From Solibacillus sp. FSL H8-0538 (GTDB taxonomy: Bacteria; Bacillota; Bacilli; Bacillales_A; Planococcaceae), in contig NZ_JBBOPI010000001.1 of the NCBI RefSeq assembly GCF_038003525.1, positions 1,107,001-1,171,000 on the forward strand: a stretch of 64,000 bases of DNA, written 5' to 3'. Of the stretch, positions 35,201 through 43,472 are shown in pieces; within the stretch, counting starts at the first letter, position 1; the number at the start of each line of letters is the position of its first letter. A model generated the notes under the pieces. The model was not told where the DNA came from. It did no database searches and saw only the letters and a list, made by a program, of their open reading frames with translations. A program made the position numbers and the translations under genes.

Positions 35201-36499
35201 TTGACATTTCAATTAATCCGAACAGGTATTTTAAATGAATCGTTCTTAGAAATTGATTGGTTAGGCTATTCGTCTTCGGTAGCTACCATTCATCACTATT
35301 TAGAAAAAATAAATGGTGAATTAACTGGGTGGCTCCATTCCCCTTTAGAAAAAAACGATGATATGTTGGATTCAATTCAACGTATCGCTTCTGAAATTAA
35401 ATCGAAAGCGGATGTGTTAGTTGTTATAGGTGTAGGGGGCTCTTTTTTAGGAGCAAGAGCTATTCAAAATGCTTTAACACCATATTTCGGTACTCAGGAA
35501 AATGGAATTCAAGTGTTATATGTAGGTCAAAATATGAGTGGAGCCTATATTCAACAGTTATTAAATAGTCTGAAAGAAAAAGAAATCTATGTAAACGTCA
35601 TTTCGAAGTCAGGCACAACGATGGAGCCGGCATTAGCTTTTCGCGTCTTTCGGAAATATATGGAACACCGTTATGCCAAGGAAGCGCAAAAGCGGATCAT
35701 CGTCACAACGGATGCTGAAAAAGGTTTGTTAAAGAAAATGGCAGAGAATTCATGCTATCGTCACTTTGTCATTCCTGCAAATATTGGGGGCCGCTATTCA
35801 GTACTAACCCCAGTAGGTCTCTTGCCAATTGCGGTAGCTGGTGTGGATATTAGGCGATTACTGGAAGGTGCTAAGAAGGCTGCTATTCTATTAAAAGAAG
35901 AAAATCTCGAACTAAATGAAGCGTATCGTTATGCTGTCATTCGCCATGCGCTATATAAAAAAGGCTATCAACTCGAATTGCTCGCGACTTTCGAACCTAG
36001 TCTTGCAAAACTACAAGAGTGGTGGAAGCAATTATTTGGTGAAAGCGAAGGGAAAGGCAAAAAGGGGTTATTTCCAGCTACTGTTAGCTATTCCACTGAC
36101 TTACATGCTATTGGTCAATTTATACAAGAAGGCAGTCCGATTTTATTTGAAACATTACTTCATTTCAAGGAAATCACAGATGATTGTCAGGTTCCTTTTG
36201 ACCATCGAAATGAAGACGAGCTCAATTATTTATCTAACCGTAGCTTCAATGAAATCAATGCTATCTCCAAACAAGGCACTGCAATTGCGCATGCTGAAGG
36301 GGGAGTACCTGTCATTCAACTAGAACTAGAGCGGCTGGATGCCTATCATCTAGGCTACCTCATTTATTTTTTTATGAAGTCATGTGCAATGAGCGCTTCT
36401 TTATTACAGGTCAATCCTTTTGATCAGCCAGGTGTTGAAATGTATAAAAATAAAATGAAAGAATTATTAAATATTAGCTACGTTAAATTCCGTCATTGA
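35201..36499 (+). CDS. pgi: Glucose-6-phosphate isomerase, divergent island copy
   Basis: Pgi interconverts glucose-6-phosphate and fructose-6-phosphate, feeding both glucose-1-phosphate and amino-sugar nucleotides. From the TTG at 35201 it has about 432 residues. An in-frame ATG at 35189 would include the GAGGAG site itself. Recognisable motifs are VVIGVGGSFLGARA, VISKSGTTMEPALAFR, WWKQLFGESEGK and HAEGGVP. It looks divergent from the Bacillus housekeeping enzyme, with a shorter C-terminus (ends soon after NPFDQPGVEMYKNKM). It may be an extra copy for polysaccharide precursor supply. Confidence 0.88.
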   Translation: MTFQLIRTGILNESFLEIDWLGYSSSVATIHHYLEKINGELTGWLHSPLEKNDDMLDSIQRIASEIKSKADVLVVIGVGGSFLGARAIQNALTPYFGTQENGIQVLYVGQNMSGAYIQQLLNSLKEKEIYVNVISKSGTTMEPALAFRVFRKYMEHRYAKEAQKRIIVTTDAEKGLLKKMAENSCYRHFVIPANIGGRYSVLTPVGLLPIAVAGVDIRRLLEGAKKAAILLKEENLELNEAYRYAVIRHALYKKGYQLELLATFEPSLAKLQEWWKQLFGESEGKGKKGLFPATVSYSTDLHAIGQFIQEGSPILFETLLHFKEITDDCQVPFDHRNEDELNYLSNRSFNEINAISKQGTAIAHAEGGVPVIQLELERLDAYHLGYLIYFFMKSCAMSASLLQVNPFDQPGVEMYKNKMKELLNISYVKFRH

Positions 36500-36517
36500 T
36501 TCTTATGAAAAAAGGGT

Positions 36518-36545
36518 CTGCTATTAACACAATAGCAGCGTTTAT
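36518..36545 (+). terminator. Weak terminator-like hairpin after pgi
   Basis: CTGCTATT (36518-36525) pairs perfectly with AATAGCAG (36531-36538), but only three T residues follow. Termination is uncertain. Confidence 0.35.
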
Positions 36546-36628
36546 CAGCATCTAAATCTAAATAATGTGTTAACTACAAAGTCACGAATGACAAGTATTA
36601 CTTAGTAACAGGTGAGGAGCTAATTAAT

Positions 36629-37513
36629 ATGAAGAAAGTTAAAAAAGCAATTATTCCAGCAGCTGGTCTGGGAACGCGTTTTCTGCCAGCGACAAAAGCG
36701 ATGCCGAAAGAAATGTTACCGATTGTTGACCGACCTACAATAGAATACATCGTTGAAGAGGCCATTCAATCGGGGATAGAAGATATTATTATTGTTACGG
36801 GTAAGGGGAAACGAGCAATTGAAGACCACTTTGATAGAAATTTTGAACTTGAAGATAATTTAATGAAAAAAGGGAAATTTGAGCTTCTAAATAAAATCAA
36901 TCAATCCTCAAAAGTTGAAATCCACTATATAAGACAAAAGGATCCAAAAGGGCTTGGCCATGCAGTTTGGTGTGCTAGGAATTTTATTGGAGATGAGCCA
37001 TTTGCTGTTTTATTAGGAGATGATATTGTGCAGGCGGAAAAACCTTGCTTGAAACAATTAATTGAACAATATGATGAAACAAACTGTTCAATATTGGGTG
37101 TTAAAAAAGTACCGGATGACCAAACATCTCGCTACGGTATTATTGACCATTGTACTGCTGAGGGAAGGCGATATCAAGTAAATAATCTAGTTGAAAAACC
37201 TATACAAGGTACTGCACCATCTAATTTAGCAATTATGGGGCGGTATATTTTAACACCAGAAATCTTTACGTTCTTAGACAATTTAGAAGCAGGTGCTGGT
37301 GGTGAAATTCAGCTAACTGATGCACTCCAAAAGTTGAACGAGATTCAAAAGATCTATGCTTATGAATTTGAGGGAAAGCGATATGATGTTGGTGAAAAAT
37401 TAGGATTTATAAGAACGACTGTTGAGTTTGCATTAAATAATGAAGAGTTTGGCATTGAAGTAGAAGAAATGTTGAAAGAAATATTATCACAAAGGACAGC
37501 TTATATAGACTAA
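36629..37513 (+). CDS. gtaB: UTP--glucose-1-phosphate uridylyltransferase
   Basis: This enzyme makes UDP-glucose, the substrate of GalE at the start of the island and of several surface polymers. The 294-residue protein carries the GalU/GtaB signature [40 protein letters not shown], the metal Asp in VLLGDDIV and [24 protein letters not shown] lies upstream of the ATG. Gene position between pgi and the Wzz-like gene puts the UDP-sugar supply at the island's 3' end. Confidence 0.95.
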   Translation: MKKVKKAIIPAAGLGTRFLPATKAMPKEMLPIVDRPTIEYIVEEAIQSGIEDIIIVTGKGKRAIEDHFDRNFELEDNLMKKGKFELLNKINQSSKVEIHYIRQKDPKGLGHAVWCARNFIGDEPFAVLLGDDIVQAEKPCLKQLIEQYDETNCSILGVKKVPDDQTSRYGIIDHCTAEGRRYQVNNLVEKPIQGTAPSNLAIMGRYILTPEIFTFLDNLEAGAGGEIQLTDALQKLNEIQKIYAYEFEGKRYDVGEKLGFIRTTVEFALNNEEFGIEVEEMLKEILSQRTAYID

Positions 37514-37605
37514 ATAGTGAAGATTCGATAGAAATCAAATAATTTTTGAATGTTGGTTTAGCTTGTATTGTGAGAGGCTGCGAAAATTATAGTAAGCAAT
37601 GAAAT

Positions 37606-37640
37606 CCTAAAGTTTAGTAGCAACTTTGGGTTTTTTTGTT
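37606..37640 (+). terminator. Rho-independent terminator after gtaB
   Basis: CCTAAAGTT (37606-37614) pairs with AACTTTGGG (37622-37630) with one wobble and is followed by seven T residues. It separates gtaB from the wzz-kinase pair, which must have its own promoter in 37641-37770. Confidence 0.7.
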
Positions 37641-37787
37641 TTGGGAATTTCCATGAAAATGATTAATAGGAATAAATTTTCTGTATTTTTCATACAATAA
37701 TAAGTGAAGATAATAGAGGGATTTCACTATTTGTAAATGGATATGCCTTTGGGTAGTATTGTGACTTTGGTACAAGGGGGGGATTAA

Positions 37788-38516
37788 ATGGAGGAATCAA
37801 AAAGTTTACAAGAAATCGCAAAGATAATAAGAAAACGATTTTTACTTATCATTAGCCTAACTGTTATTAGTGTTGGAATCGCTGCTGGTCTTAGCTTTTA
37901 TGTTTTAACCCCCATCTATCAGGCACAAACTCAAATTTTAGTTAATCAAAACAGTAACAGCACAGAAGCATATTCATGGGAAAAAACAGAAATCGATTTT
38001 CAATTAATTAGTACGTACAATATCATTATGACAAGTTCTGGTATTTTAAGTAAGGTCATTGAGAAACTTGAAATGAACACAACGCCAGAAAGTTTATCAA
38101 AACAAATTACAGTGTCAAATGAAAGTAACTCAAAAGTTGTCAATATTAGAGTGGAAGATGAAAATCCGCTGCGGGCAGTGGAAATTTCAAATACAGTAGC
38201 TGAAGTTTTTAAAGAGGAAATTCCTAAATTAATGAGTGTTGATAATATTAATATTTTGTCAGCTGCTAAGTTAAGTGAAAATCCATCTCCAGTAAAACCT
38301 AAAAAGTTGCTTAATATGGCCATTGCTGCAGTTGTCGGTTTAATGATTGGTGTTGGTTTAGCCTTTTTATTAGAAATGTTAGATACAACGATTAAAAACG
38401 AGAAAGATATAGAAGAAGTTTTGGAATTGCCAGTTATGGGGTTAGTAGGTTCAATTGCACCAGAAAAAGTGATAAAAGATCCCCTTCAATCGCGTAGAGT
38501 AAGGAGGAATTCATAA
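37788..38516 (+). CDS. ywqC: Wzz-like capsular chain-length regulator/kinase adaptor (YwqC type)
   Basis: This protein sits in the membrane, sets polymer length and activates the tyrosine kinase encoded next. The 242-residue protein has a short inside N-terminus, a first helix near residues 18-40 (LLIISLTVISVGIAAGLSFY), an outside Wzz domain and a second helix near 185-203. Before the second helix stands the Pro-rich PSPVKPKK, as in the family. The cytoplasmic tail would contact the kinase. A strong AAGGGGGGG site precedes the ATG. Its stop overlaps the kinase start (TAATG). Confidence 0.92.
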   Translation: MEESKSLQEIAKIIRKRFLLIISLTVISVGIAAGLSFYVLTPIYQAQTQILVNQNSNSTEAYSWEKTEIDFQLISTYNIIMTSSGILSKVIEKLEMNTTPESLSKQITVSNESNSKVVNIRVEDENPLRAVEISNTVAEVFKEEIPKLMSVDNINILSAAKLSENPSPVKPKKLLNMAIAAVVGLMIGVGLAFLLEMLDTTIKNEKDIEEVLELPVMGLVGSIAPEKVIKDPLQSRRVRRNS

Positions 38517-39241
38517 TGTTTGGAATAATGAGTAGAAAAAAGAAAAAAAAGTTAAAACTTTCAATGATGGGTCGCAAGCTAATTACAGTGTCGGATACGA
38601 AGTCTATTATATCTGAGCAGTTTCGGACAATCCGTGCAAACATAACATTTTCTATGCCCGATCAAGAATTAAAAACCATTCTAGTAACTTCGTCTACACC
38701 CGGTGAAGGTAAATCAACAAATGCTTCTAATCTGGGTGTCGTTTTTGCTCAAGAAGGTAAAAAAGTATTACTTGTAGATGCAGATATGCGTAAACCGACA
38801 TTGCATTATACGTTCAACATATTTAATACATTAGGCTTGTCAACTGTGCTAACAAGACAGCATGCTATTAATAATGCAATTCAGGAGACGTTTGTATATG
38901 GCTTATATGTTATCCCGAGTGGTCCGATTCCCCCCAATCCAGCTGAATTACTTTCTTCTAAAATGATGGAGGCTTTTATGGAGGATGCGAAGAAGAATTA
39001 TGACATAGTAATTTTTGATGCACCCCCGATATTATCTGTTTCAGATGCACAAATATTGTCTAACAAATGCGATGGCACTTTGTTAATCGTTAATTATGGT
39101 GTTGTAGAAAAGGAAATTGTTCTAAAAGCGAAGGCAACGCTTACTGCTTCTCAAGCAAAAATTTTAGGAGTGGTATTAAATAATTATGTAATGCCTCGTA
39201 ATCATCATTATTATAAGTATTATAGTAGTATTGAGGAGTGA
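38516..39241 (+). CDS. ywqD: Bacterial tyrosine kinase (BY-kinase, YwqD/CapB type)
   Basis: The 241-residue cytoplasmic ATPase phosphorylates its own C-terminal tyrosines and thereby controls polysaccharide assembly. It has Walker A TSSTPGEGKSTNASNL (about residues 59-73), Walker A' LLVDADMRKPTLHY and Walker B IVIFDAPPILSVSDAQ. The tyrosine tail is short: NHHYYKYYSSIEE, four Tyr in all. It overlaps the adaptor gene by one base, with AAGGAGG 8 bases before the ATG. The matching phosphatase is at 8.9 kb, about 29 kb away. Confidence 0.93.
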   Translation: MFGIMSRKKKKKLKLSMMGRKLITVSDTKSIISEQFRTIRANITFSMPDQELKTILVTSSTPGEGKSTNASNLGVVFAQEGKKVLLVDADMRKPTLHYTFNIFNTLGLSTVLTRQHAINNAIQETFVYGLYVIPSGPIPPNPAELLSSKMMEAFMEDAKKNYDIVIFDAPPILSVSDAQILSNKCDGTLLIVNYGVVEKEIVLKAKATLTASQAKILGVVLNNYVMPRNHHYYKYYSSIEE

Positions 39242-39285
39242 AAGTTGATTTATTGGGTTGTTGAAAAAGTGCCTATAGTTTAATT

Positions 39286-39330
39286 AAGCGAACCATTCGT
39301 CGGTTAAATCGACGAATGGTTCGCTTTTTC
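39286..39330 (+). terminator. Strong rho-independent terminator at the end of the island
   Basis: A perfect 17-bp stem (39286-39302 with 39310-39326) with a 7-nt loop is followed by Ts. It closes the kinase transcript and the polysaccharide island. Confidence 0.92.
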
Positions 39331-39410
39331 AGTGGATAAAAAAGTACAACTTTCTGATCCACATACGTAAGGAAAGTAACTCGCTCTATTTTGAGTGAGT
39401 TGTGTCTTTT
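39331..39410 (+). repeat. Double-hairpin intergenic repeat, copy C
   Basis: Hairpin 1 pairs GTGGAT (39332-39337) with ATCCAC (39357-39362), with an inner AGT/ACT pair. Hairpin 2 pairs AACTCGCTC (39378-39386) with GAGTGAGTT (39393-39401). The linker ACATACGTAAGGA and the 3' TGTGTCTTTTTGAT match the other copies. It starts directly after the terminator. Confidence 0.78.
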
Positions 39411-39551
39411 TGATGTATTATTGGAAATACTAAATTTTAGTGGTGTTCTAATGAAGTCAAATCAATAGCCTTCAACTAAAGTTCTTTCCGGGTGAACTTC
39501 AATATTGTTTTGTCAAAATACTATCGAATAAGCCAAAATGGAATGCAATTT

Positions 39552-39581
39552 TTGCTTCTAAGTGGGATAGGGTGGTAGAAT
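39552..39581 (+). promoter_or_regulatory. Possible SigA-type promoter of ymdB
   Basis: TTGCTT (39552-39557) and TAGAAT (39576-39581) are spaced by 18 bp, about 40 bp before the ymdB start. Each hexamer differs from consensus at two or fewer positions. In Bacillus ymdB follows rny directly; here it would need its own promoter. Confidence 0.4.
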
Positions 39582-39619
39582 GGAAGGAATGTTGATTGAA
39601 AGAAAGTGTGGTCATAAAT

Positions 39620-40417
39620 ATGAAAGTTCTATTCATCGGTGATATTGTGGGTTCGATTGGCCGTGACGCAGTGGAGAAATATTTACCTCGTCTGAAGAAA
39701 AAATATGCAGTAGATGTAGTGATTGCGAACGGTGAGAATGCAGCAGCAGGGCGCGGCATTACGCGAAGTATTTATAATGATTTATTACAAATGGGCGTTG
39801 ATGTGATCACGATGGGGAACCATACGTGGGACAACAAAGACATTTTTGATTTTATTGATGACGCGGATTATTTAATTCGTCCAGCAAATTTTTCGAAGGA
39901 TGCACCAGGGCGCGGTATGACGCAAGTGTCGAAAAATGGCGTGACGATTTCGGTTATTAATTTACATGGACGAGTATTTTTACCGCCGCATGAGGATCCA
40001 TTTGCGATGGCAGAGGAAATGGTAGAAGAAGCGCGTAAAACTTCGCCAATCGTATTTGTCGATTTTCACGCAGAAGCAACGTCAGAGAAGATTGCGCTTG
40101 GCTGGCATTTAGACGGCAAAGCTTCCGTAGTTGTTGGGACACATACACATGTACAAACAGCGGACAACCGCATTTATCCAGGAGGCACAGCGTATATTAC
40201 AGACGTTGGGATGACAGGCCCGTATGATGAAATCCTTGGTATGGGTAAAGATAATGTCATTTACAAGTTTAAAACAAATATGCCGGCGCGTTACGAAGTG
40301 CCAAAATCAGGTCGTGAAGTACTAAGTGGTTTCTTCATTGAAATTGATGATAGAACAGGTAAAGCACTACGCCAAGAACGCGTGTATATTAATGCAGATA
40401 ATCCATTTCAAGCATAA
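39620..40417 (+). CDS. ymdB: YmdB-type metallophosphoesterase (2',3'-cyclic nucleotide phosphodiesterase)
   Basis: YmdB is a metal-dependent phosphoesterase that in Bacillus affects the choice between motility and biofilm and interacts genetically with RNase Y. From the ATG at 39620 it has 265 residues, the normal size. Metal-ligand motifs are KVLFIGDIVGSIGRD, NGENAA, MGNHTWDN, DFHAEATSEK and GTHTHVQTAD. An upstream in-frame start would add 8 residues without a ribosome site. Its usual neighbour rny is 32 kb upstream because of the polysaccharide island. Confidence 0.94.
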   Translation: MKVLFIGDIVGSIGRDAVEKYLPRLKKKYAVDVVIANGENAAAGRGITRSIYNDLLQMGVDVITMGNHTWDNKDIFDFIDDADYLIRPANFSKDAPGRGMTQVSKNGVTISVINLHGRVFLPPHEDPFAMAEEMVEEARKTSPIVFVDFHAEATSEKIALGWHLDGKASVVVGTHTHVQTADNRIYPGGTAYITDVGMTGPYDEILGMGKDNVIYKFKTNMPARYEVPKSGREVLSGFFIEIDDRTGKALRQERVYINADNPFQA

Positions 40418-40424
40418 ATAAAAA

Positions 40425-40452
40425 GAGTCAGCTGCGGCTGGCTTTTTTTTAT
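40425..40452 (+). terminator. Rho-independent terminator after ymdB
   Basis: AGTCAGC (40426-40432) pairs with GCTGGCT (40437-40443) around a 4-nt loop with one wobble, followed by a run of T. Confidence 0.8.
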
Positions 40453-40491
40453 TTTAACGGAAAGATTTTTCTAATTAAGAAAACAAAAATT

Positions 40492-41866
40492 GGTTCTATA
40501 CTAAATGTTGGGGTATTACTACAATTTGAGGGTAAAAAAAGACACGTAACACCCAAATGTCTTATACTTTAGTTGCTGAACAAAAGATAAGATGGGGGTT
40601 ACGTGTACATGCATTCTAACATAAGTTTACCAGGATTTGAAGACGCGATTATTTTAAAGACAGAGGTGCGTGGAGGGCAGTATCTGATTCATTTTGAAAT
40701 GCCCATAACGACGCAGGTTTGTCCAAACTGTGGAGAAGATACACGCCGTGTGCACGATTATCGTTGGACTAAGGTAAAACATTTAAAAATGGCAGAACGA
40801 ATGACGACTTTATTTTATCGTAAACGCCGTTATGCTTGTACGTGCGGGAAGCGTTTTGCGGAGAAGAATCAAGTTGTTTCGCCCTATCAACGCTATTCTA
40901 ATGAGTGGAATCAAATGGCTCAAATCCGTTCAGTGAAAGCCAAAACCTTCACTGAGATTGCGCACCAATATGGGGCATCGGTTAGTACCATCATTCGCAG
41001 ATTTGATCGGATTGTTCCTGGAAAAATTAAGGGAGAAACAGCCTTGCCAAAGGTGATTGCCATTGATGAATTCAAAGGCAATGCAGGTGGGGAAAAGTTT
41101 CAACTAATTATTGCCGATGCAGTGACAAAAGAACCTATTGATATTTTACCGGACCGGAAAAAAGAAACCATTAAAGCCTATTTGCGTGAGCATGGGGCAA
41201 ATGTTGAAATGGTCGTTATGGATATGAGTCATTCATTTAAAGCAGCAGTTCAAGAAGCGCTGGATAACCCAATTATCATTGCGGATCGCTTTCACTTTGT
41301 TCGCTATATTTATTGGGCAATCGATCGTGTTCGAGTACGTATTCAGAAGGAATGGAATGATTACGATCGTAAGAAAGTAAAGAAGAAGCGTCATGTATTT
41401 TTTAAGAAACCTAAGGATGTAACTGAGAAAGACCAGTGGTATTTAAAACGCTATTTCAGCTTTTCAGCAGAATTAAAATTGGCTTATCAGTTAAAGGAAC
41501 AGTTTCGAGAATGGTTTGAACTGGCGAAAGAGAATGGTGCAGAGAAACTAAAGGAAACGAAGGAATTCCTTCTGAAGTTTTATGAAGCGGTAGAAGAAGC
41601 TGATATTCCGGAGTTTCAACGCAGTGTGAAAACCCTTCAAAATTGGCAAACAGAAATCCTCAACTCTTTTACATTTAACTATTCAAATGGCTTCGTAGAA
41701 GGTTTAAATAATTTAACAAAAGTAATTAAACGCAATGCTTTTGGCTACCGTCGATTTGATCGATTACGCGCCAAAATTTTATTAACACATCAATACAAAA
41801 CAGTCGGCAATGAAATAGGATAAGGGTGGAGAATTGTATCCCCACCCCAACTATTGACAAAGAACC
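40492..41866 (+). mobile_element. Complete ISL3-family insertion sequence (1375 bp, TSD CAAAAATT)
   Basis: The element is bounded by a perfect 8-bp direct repeat, CAAAAATT (40484-40491 and 41867-41874), the duplication size typical of ISL3. The ends are imperfect inverted repeats: GGTTCTATACTAAATGTTGGGG at the left, and at the right the complement of CCCCAACTATTGACAAAGAACC. One full transposase gene fills most of it. It sits between ymdB and the first spoVS and disrupts no gene. The exact duplication suggests a fairly recent insertion. Confidence 0.93.
40609..41823 (+). CDS. ISL3-family transposase
   Basis: The protein of about 404 residues has an N-terminal zinc ribbon (CPNCGEDTRRVHDYRWTKVK plus ACTCGKRF). 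A helix-turn-helix stretch (AHQYGASVSTIIRRFD) follows, then a DDE nuclease core: Asp in AIDEFKGNAGGEKFQL, Asp in MDMSHSFKAAVQ and Glu in SNGFVEGLNNLTKVIKR. The frame is unbroken. Translation may start at the GTG at 40603 or the ATG at 40609; GGGGG at 40594-40598 fits the ATG slightly better. Confidence 0.93.
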   Translation: MHSNISLPGFEDAIILKTEVRGGQYLIHFEMPITTQVCPNCGEDTRRVHDYRWTKVKHLKMAERMTTLFYRKRRYACTCGKRFAEKNQVVSPYQRYSNEWNQMAQIRSVKAKTFTEIAHQYGASVSTIIRRFDRIVPGKIKGETALPKVIAIDEFKGNAGGEKFQLIIADAVTKEPIDILPDRKKETIKAYLREHGANVEMVVMDMSHSFKAAVQEALDNPIIIADRFHFVRYIYWAIDRVRVRIQKEWNDYDRKKVKKKRHVFFKKPKDVTEKDQWYLKRYFSFSAELKLAYQLKEQFREWFELAKENGAEKLKETKEFLLKFYEAVEEADIPEFQRSVKTLQNWQTEILNSFTFNYSNGFVEGLNNLTKVIKRNAFGYRRFDRLRAKILLTHQYKTVGNEIG

Positions 41867-41874
41867 CAAAAATT

Positions 41875-42253
41875 AACGTATTGAGGATACAACATATCCG
41901 TAAATAAGTGCCATTGACGCTTAATTTCCAATAAGTCGTATGTCTAACTCAACAATTGAGACAACTCACGTTAGGGAAATAAATTCCTCAAAAAAAAAAG
42001 GCGAGAGGATGACCTTACTTTATTATTAGAATCGTTCAATTTCTAGTAACCAATTATAAACTACTACACAGAAAGTTAACGAAGCTATAGAGAATAAGAG
42101 CGAAAAGTAAATAAACGAGCTCGATTCAAAAATAAATAATTCGCTTGGTCATCGCTTGAAGTCTATTTCTCTATTACACGGCATACAATTAGCTACGGAC
42201 AACAAATTAGTTCGTCCTAAAACATAATAGGAATTATATGAGGAGGAATAGCT
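41875..42253. other. Intergenic region upstream of the first spoVS
   Basis: There is no gene. The stretch probably contains the spoVS promoter, now separated from ymdB by the insertion sequence. A loose SigH-like pair, AGGATGA (42006-42012) and GAAT (42029-42032), has a 16-bp gap, slightly too wide, so I do not claim it. GAGGAGGAAT just before the ATG is the ribosome site. Confidence 0.4.
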
Positions 42254-42520
42254 ATGGATGCATTAAAAGTATCGTCTCGTTCTAATCCAAATTCTGTTGC
42301 AGGTGCACTGGTCGCTGTCATTCGTGAACAAGGATATGCGGAAATGCAGGCAGTCGGTGCAGGCGCACTCAACCAAGCTGTAAAGGCAGTGGCGATTGCG
42401 CGTGGTTTCGTGGCACCGAGTGGAACGGATTTAATTTGTGCACCAGCCTTTGCTGATATTACAATTGGCGGGGAAGATCGTACGGCTTTAAAACTTTTGG
42501 TAGAAAAACGTACCCGATAA
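42254..42520 (+). CDS. spoVS: Stage V sporulation protein S, copy 1
   Basis: SpoVS is a small Alba-fold protein needed for late sporulation (coat assembly) and affecting septation in Bacillus. The 88-residue product is the full family length, with the highly conserved LKVSSRSNPNSVAGALVAVI and AIARGFVAPSGTDLIC. GAGGAGG lies upstream of the ATG. It is followed by its own terminator and by a second, nearly identical spoVS gene. The two proteins differ at only 8 of 88 residues. Confidence 0.96.
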   Translation: MDALKVSSRSNPNSVAGALVAVIREQGYAEMQAVGAGALNQAVKAVAIARGFVAPSGTDLICAPAFADITIGGEDRTALKLLVEKRTR

Positions 42521-42535
42521 AACGATAAAACGAAC

Positions 42536-42566
42536 AGGTCGTCCAGATGTGGATGACCTTTTTTAT
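42536..42566 (+). terminator. Rho-independent terminator after spoVS copy 1
   Basis: AGGTCGTCCA (42536-42545) pairs with TGGATGACCT (42550-42559) with one wobble, then a run of T. Its sequence is nearly repeated after the second spoVS gene. Confidence 0.85.
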
Positions 42567-42773
42567 TTTAGGGAGTTTAAAATGAGTTCCGAAAAAAACA
42601 ACATTTGAAACAAACCATTTCAAAAAATCAGAACAACTTATCCATCCGTAAAACAAACGTAGAAATTGATAAGTAGTATTGTGTTTTGAATTTTTATTAT
42701 TTTTGTATAAATATCACATTTTATATTGCGCGCTATACTATCTTGTTAAACTATTTTATAAGGGGGAATTGCT

Positions 42774-43040
42774 GTGGATTCATTAAAAGTATCGTCACGT
42801 TCTAATCCAAATTCCGTTGCAGGAGCAATGGTCGCAGTCATTCGGGAGCAAGGGTATGCAGAAATGCAGGCAGTCGGAGCAGGCGCTGTCAATCAGGCAG
42901 TAAAGGCAGTAGCAATTGCTCGGGGATTTGTGGCACCGAGTGGAACGGATTTAATTTGTACGCCAGCTTTTTCCGACATTACGATTGGCGGGGAAGATCG
43001 TACAGCAATAAAGCTAATTGTGGAAAAACGCAAGCGTTAA
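42774..43040 (+). CDS. spoVS: Stage V sporulation protein S, copy 2
   Basis: The second SpoVS protein is also 88 residues, starting at a GTG with AAGGGGG upstream. It differs from copy 1 at 8 positions, mostly conservative (for example Leu/Met, Leu/Val, Leu/Ile). The upstream 200 bp differ from those of copy 1, so the copies may be expressed at different times. The shared terminator sequence shows that the duplicated unit included the 3' end. Confidence 0.95.
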   Translation: MDSLKVSSRSNPNSVAGAMVAVIREQGYAEMQAVGAGAVNQAVKAVAIARGFVAPSGTDLICTPAFSDITIGGEDRTAIKLIVEKRKR

Positions 43041-43047
43041 AACGAAC

Positions 43048-43079
43048 AGGTCGTCCTCTAATTGGATGACCTTTTTTTT
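43048..43079 (+). terminator. Rho-independent terminator after spoVS copy 2
   Basis: AGGTCGTCC (43048-43056) pairs with GGATGACCT (43064-43072) with one wobble, followed by eight T residues. It is a near copy of the terminator after the first spoVS gene. Confidence 0.85.
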
Positions 43080-43472
43080 GCGCAGAATTCCCGTATAGAT
43101 TGGCTAAAAAGATACAAAATTTACATAAAGAAATGGTATCACATTACAGAAAACTGACCTTGATTCTTGGGATTAAAAAAACCTATTCTATCTATGATTA
43201 CAACTTTATGAACGGTGCGTTCCGTCAAAGGTCTGATTTTTTGTTTCAATATGACATTTGCAATAGTACACGTTACATCTTCGTGTTAAACTAATGTAGG
43301 AAATTTATCTTTTTTCAGTAGGTGTCTACACGCCGCTGAACAAAAATAAGCCTACAGGGATGTCACATATATCGTACAGCAGTTGACTCGTGTAAACTCG
43401 AGTCCGAAATATGGACGTATTTAAACCGAGGCGTAATTGATATATAAATTGCAATCTTAAGGAGATGTTGAA
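43080..43472. other. Intergenic region upstream of korA
   Basis: I see no supported gene. Near the 3' end there is an inverted repeat, GACTCG (43385-43390) and CGAGTC (43399-43404), spaced 8 bp. It lies about 70 bp before korA and could be an operator, but I know no matching regulator. AAGGAGATG precedes the korA start. Confidence 0.35.

Larger units (their letters stand above)
39242..39619. other. Gap at the 3' border of the island, kinase to ymdB
   Basis: No gene is visible. In order it holds a perfect 17-bp terminator, double-hairpin repeat copy C, about 140 bp of plain AT-rich sequence and a possible ymdB promoter. Confidence 0.6.

Noticed and set aside
42006-42032. SigH promoter before the first spoVS
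   Set aside because: The AGGATGA and GAAT elements are spaced one to two bases wider than the consensus and match loosely.
43100-43294. 64-residue ORF upstream of korA
   Set aside because: No ribosome site, no recognisable domain and an irregular composition. I treat the region as intergenic.
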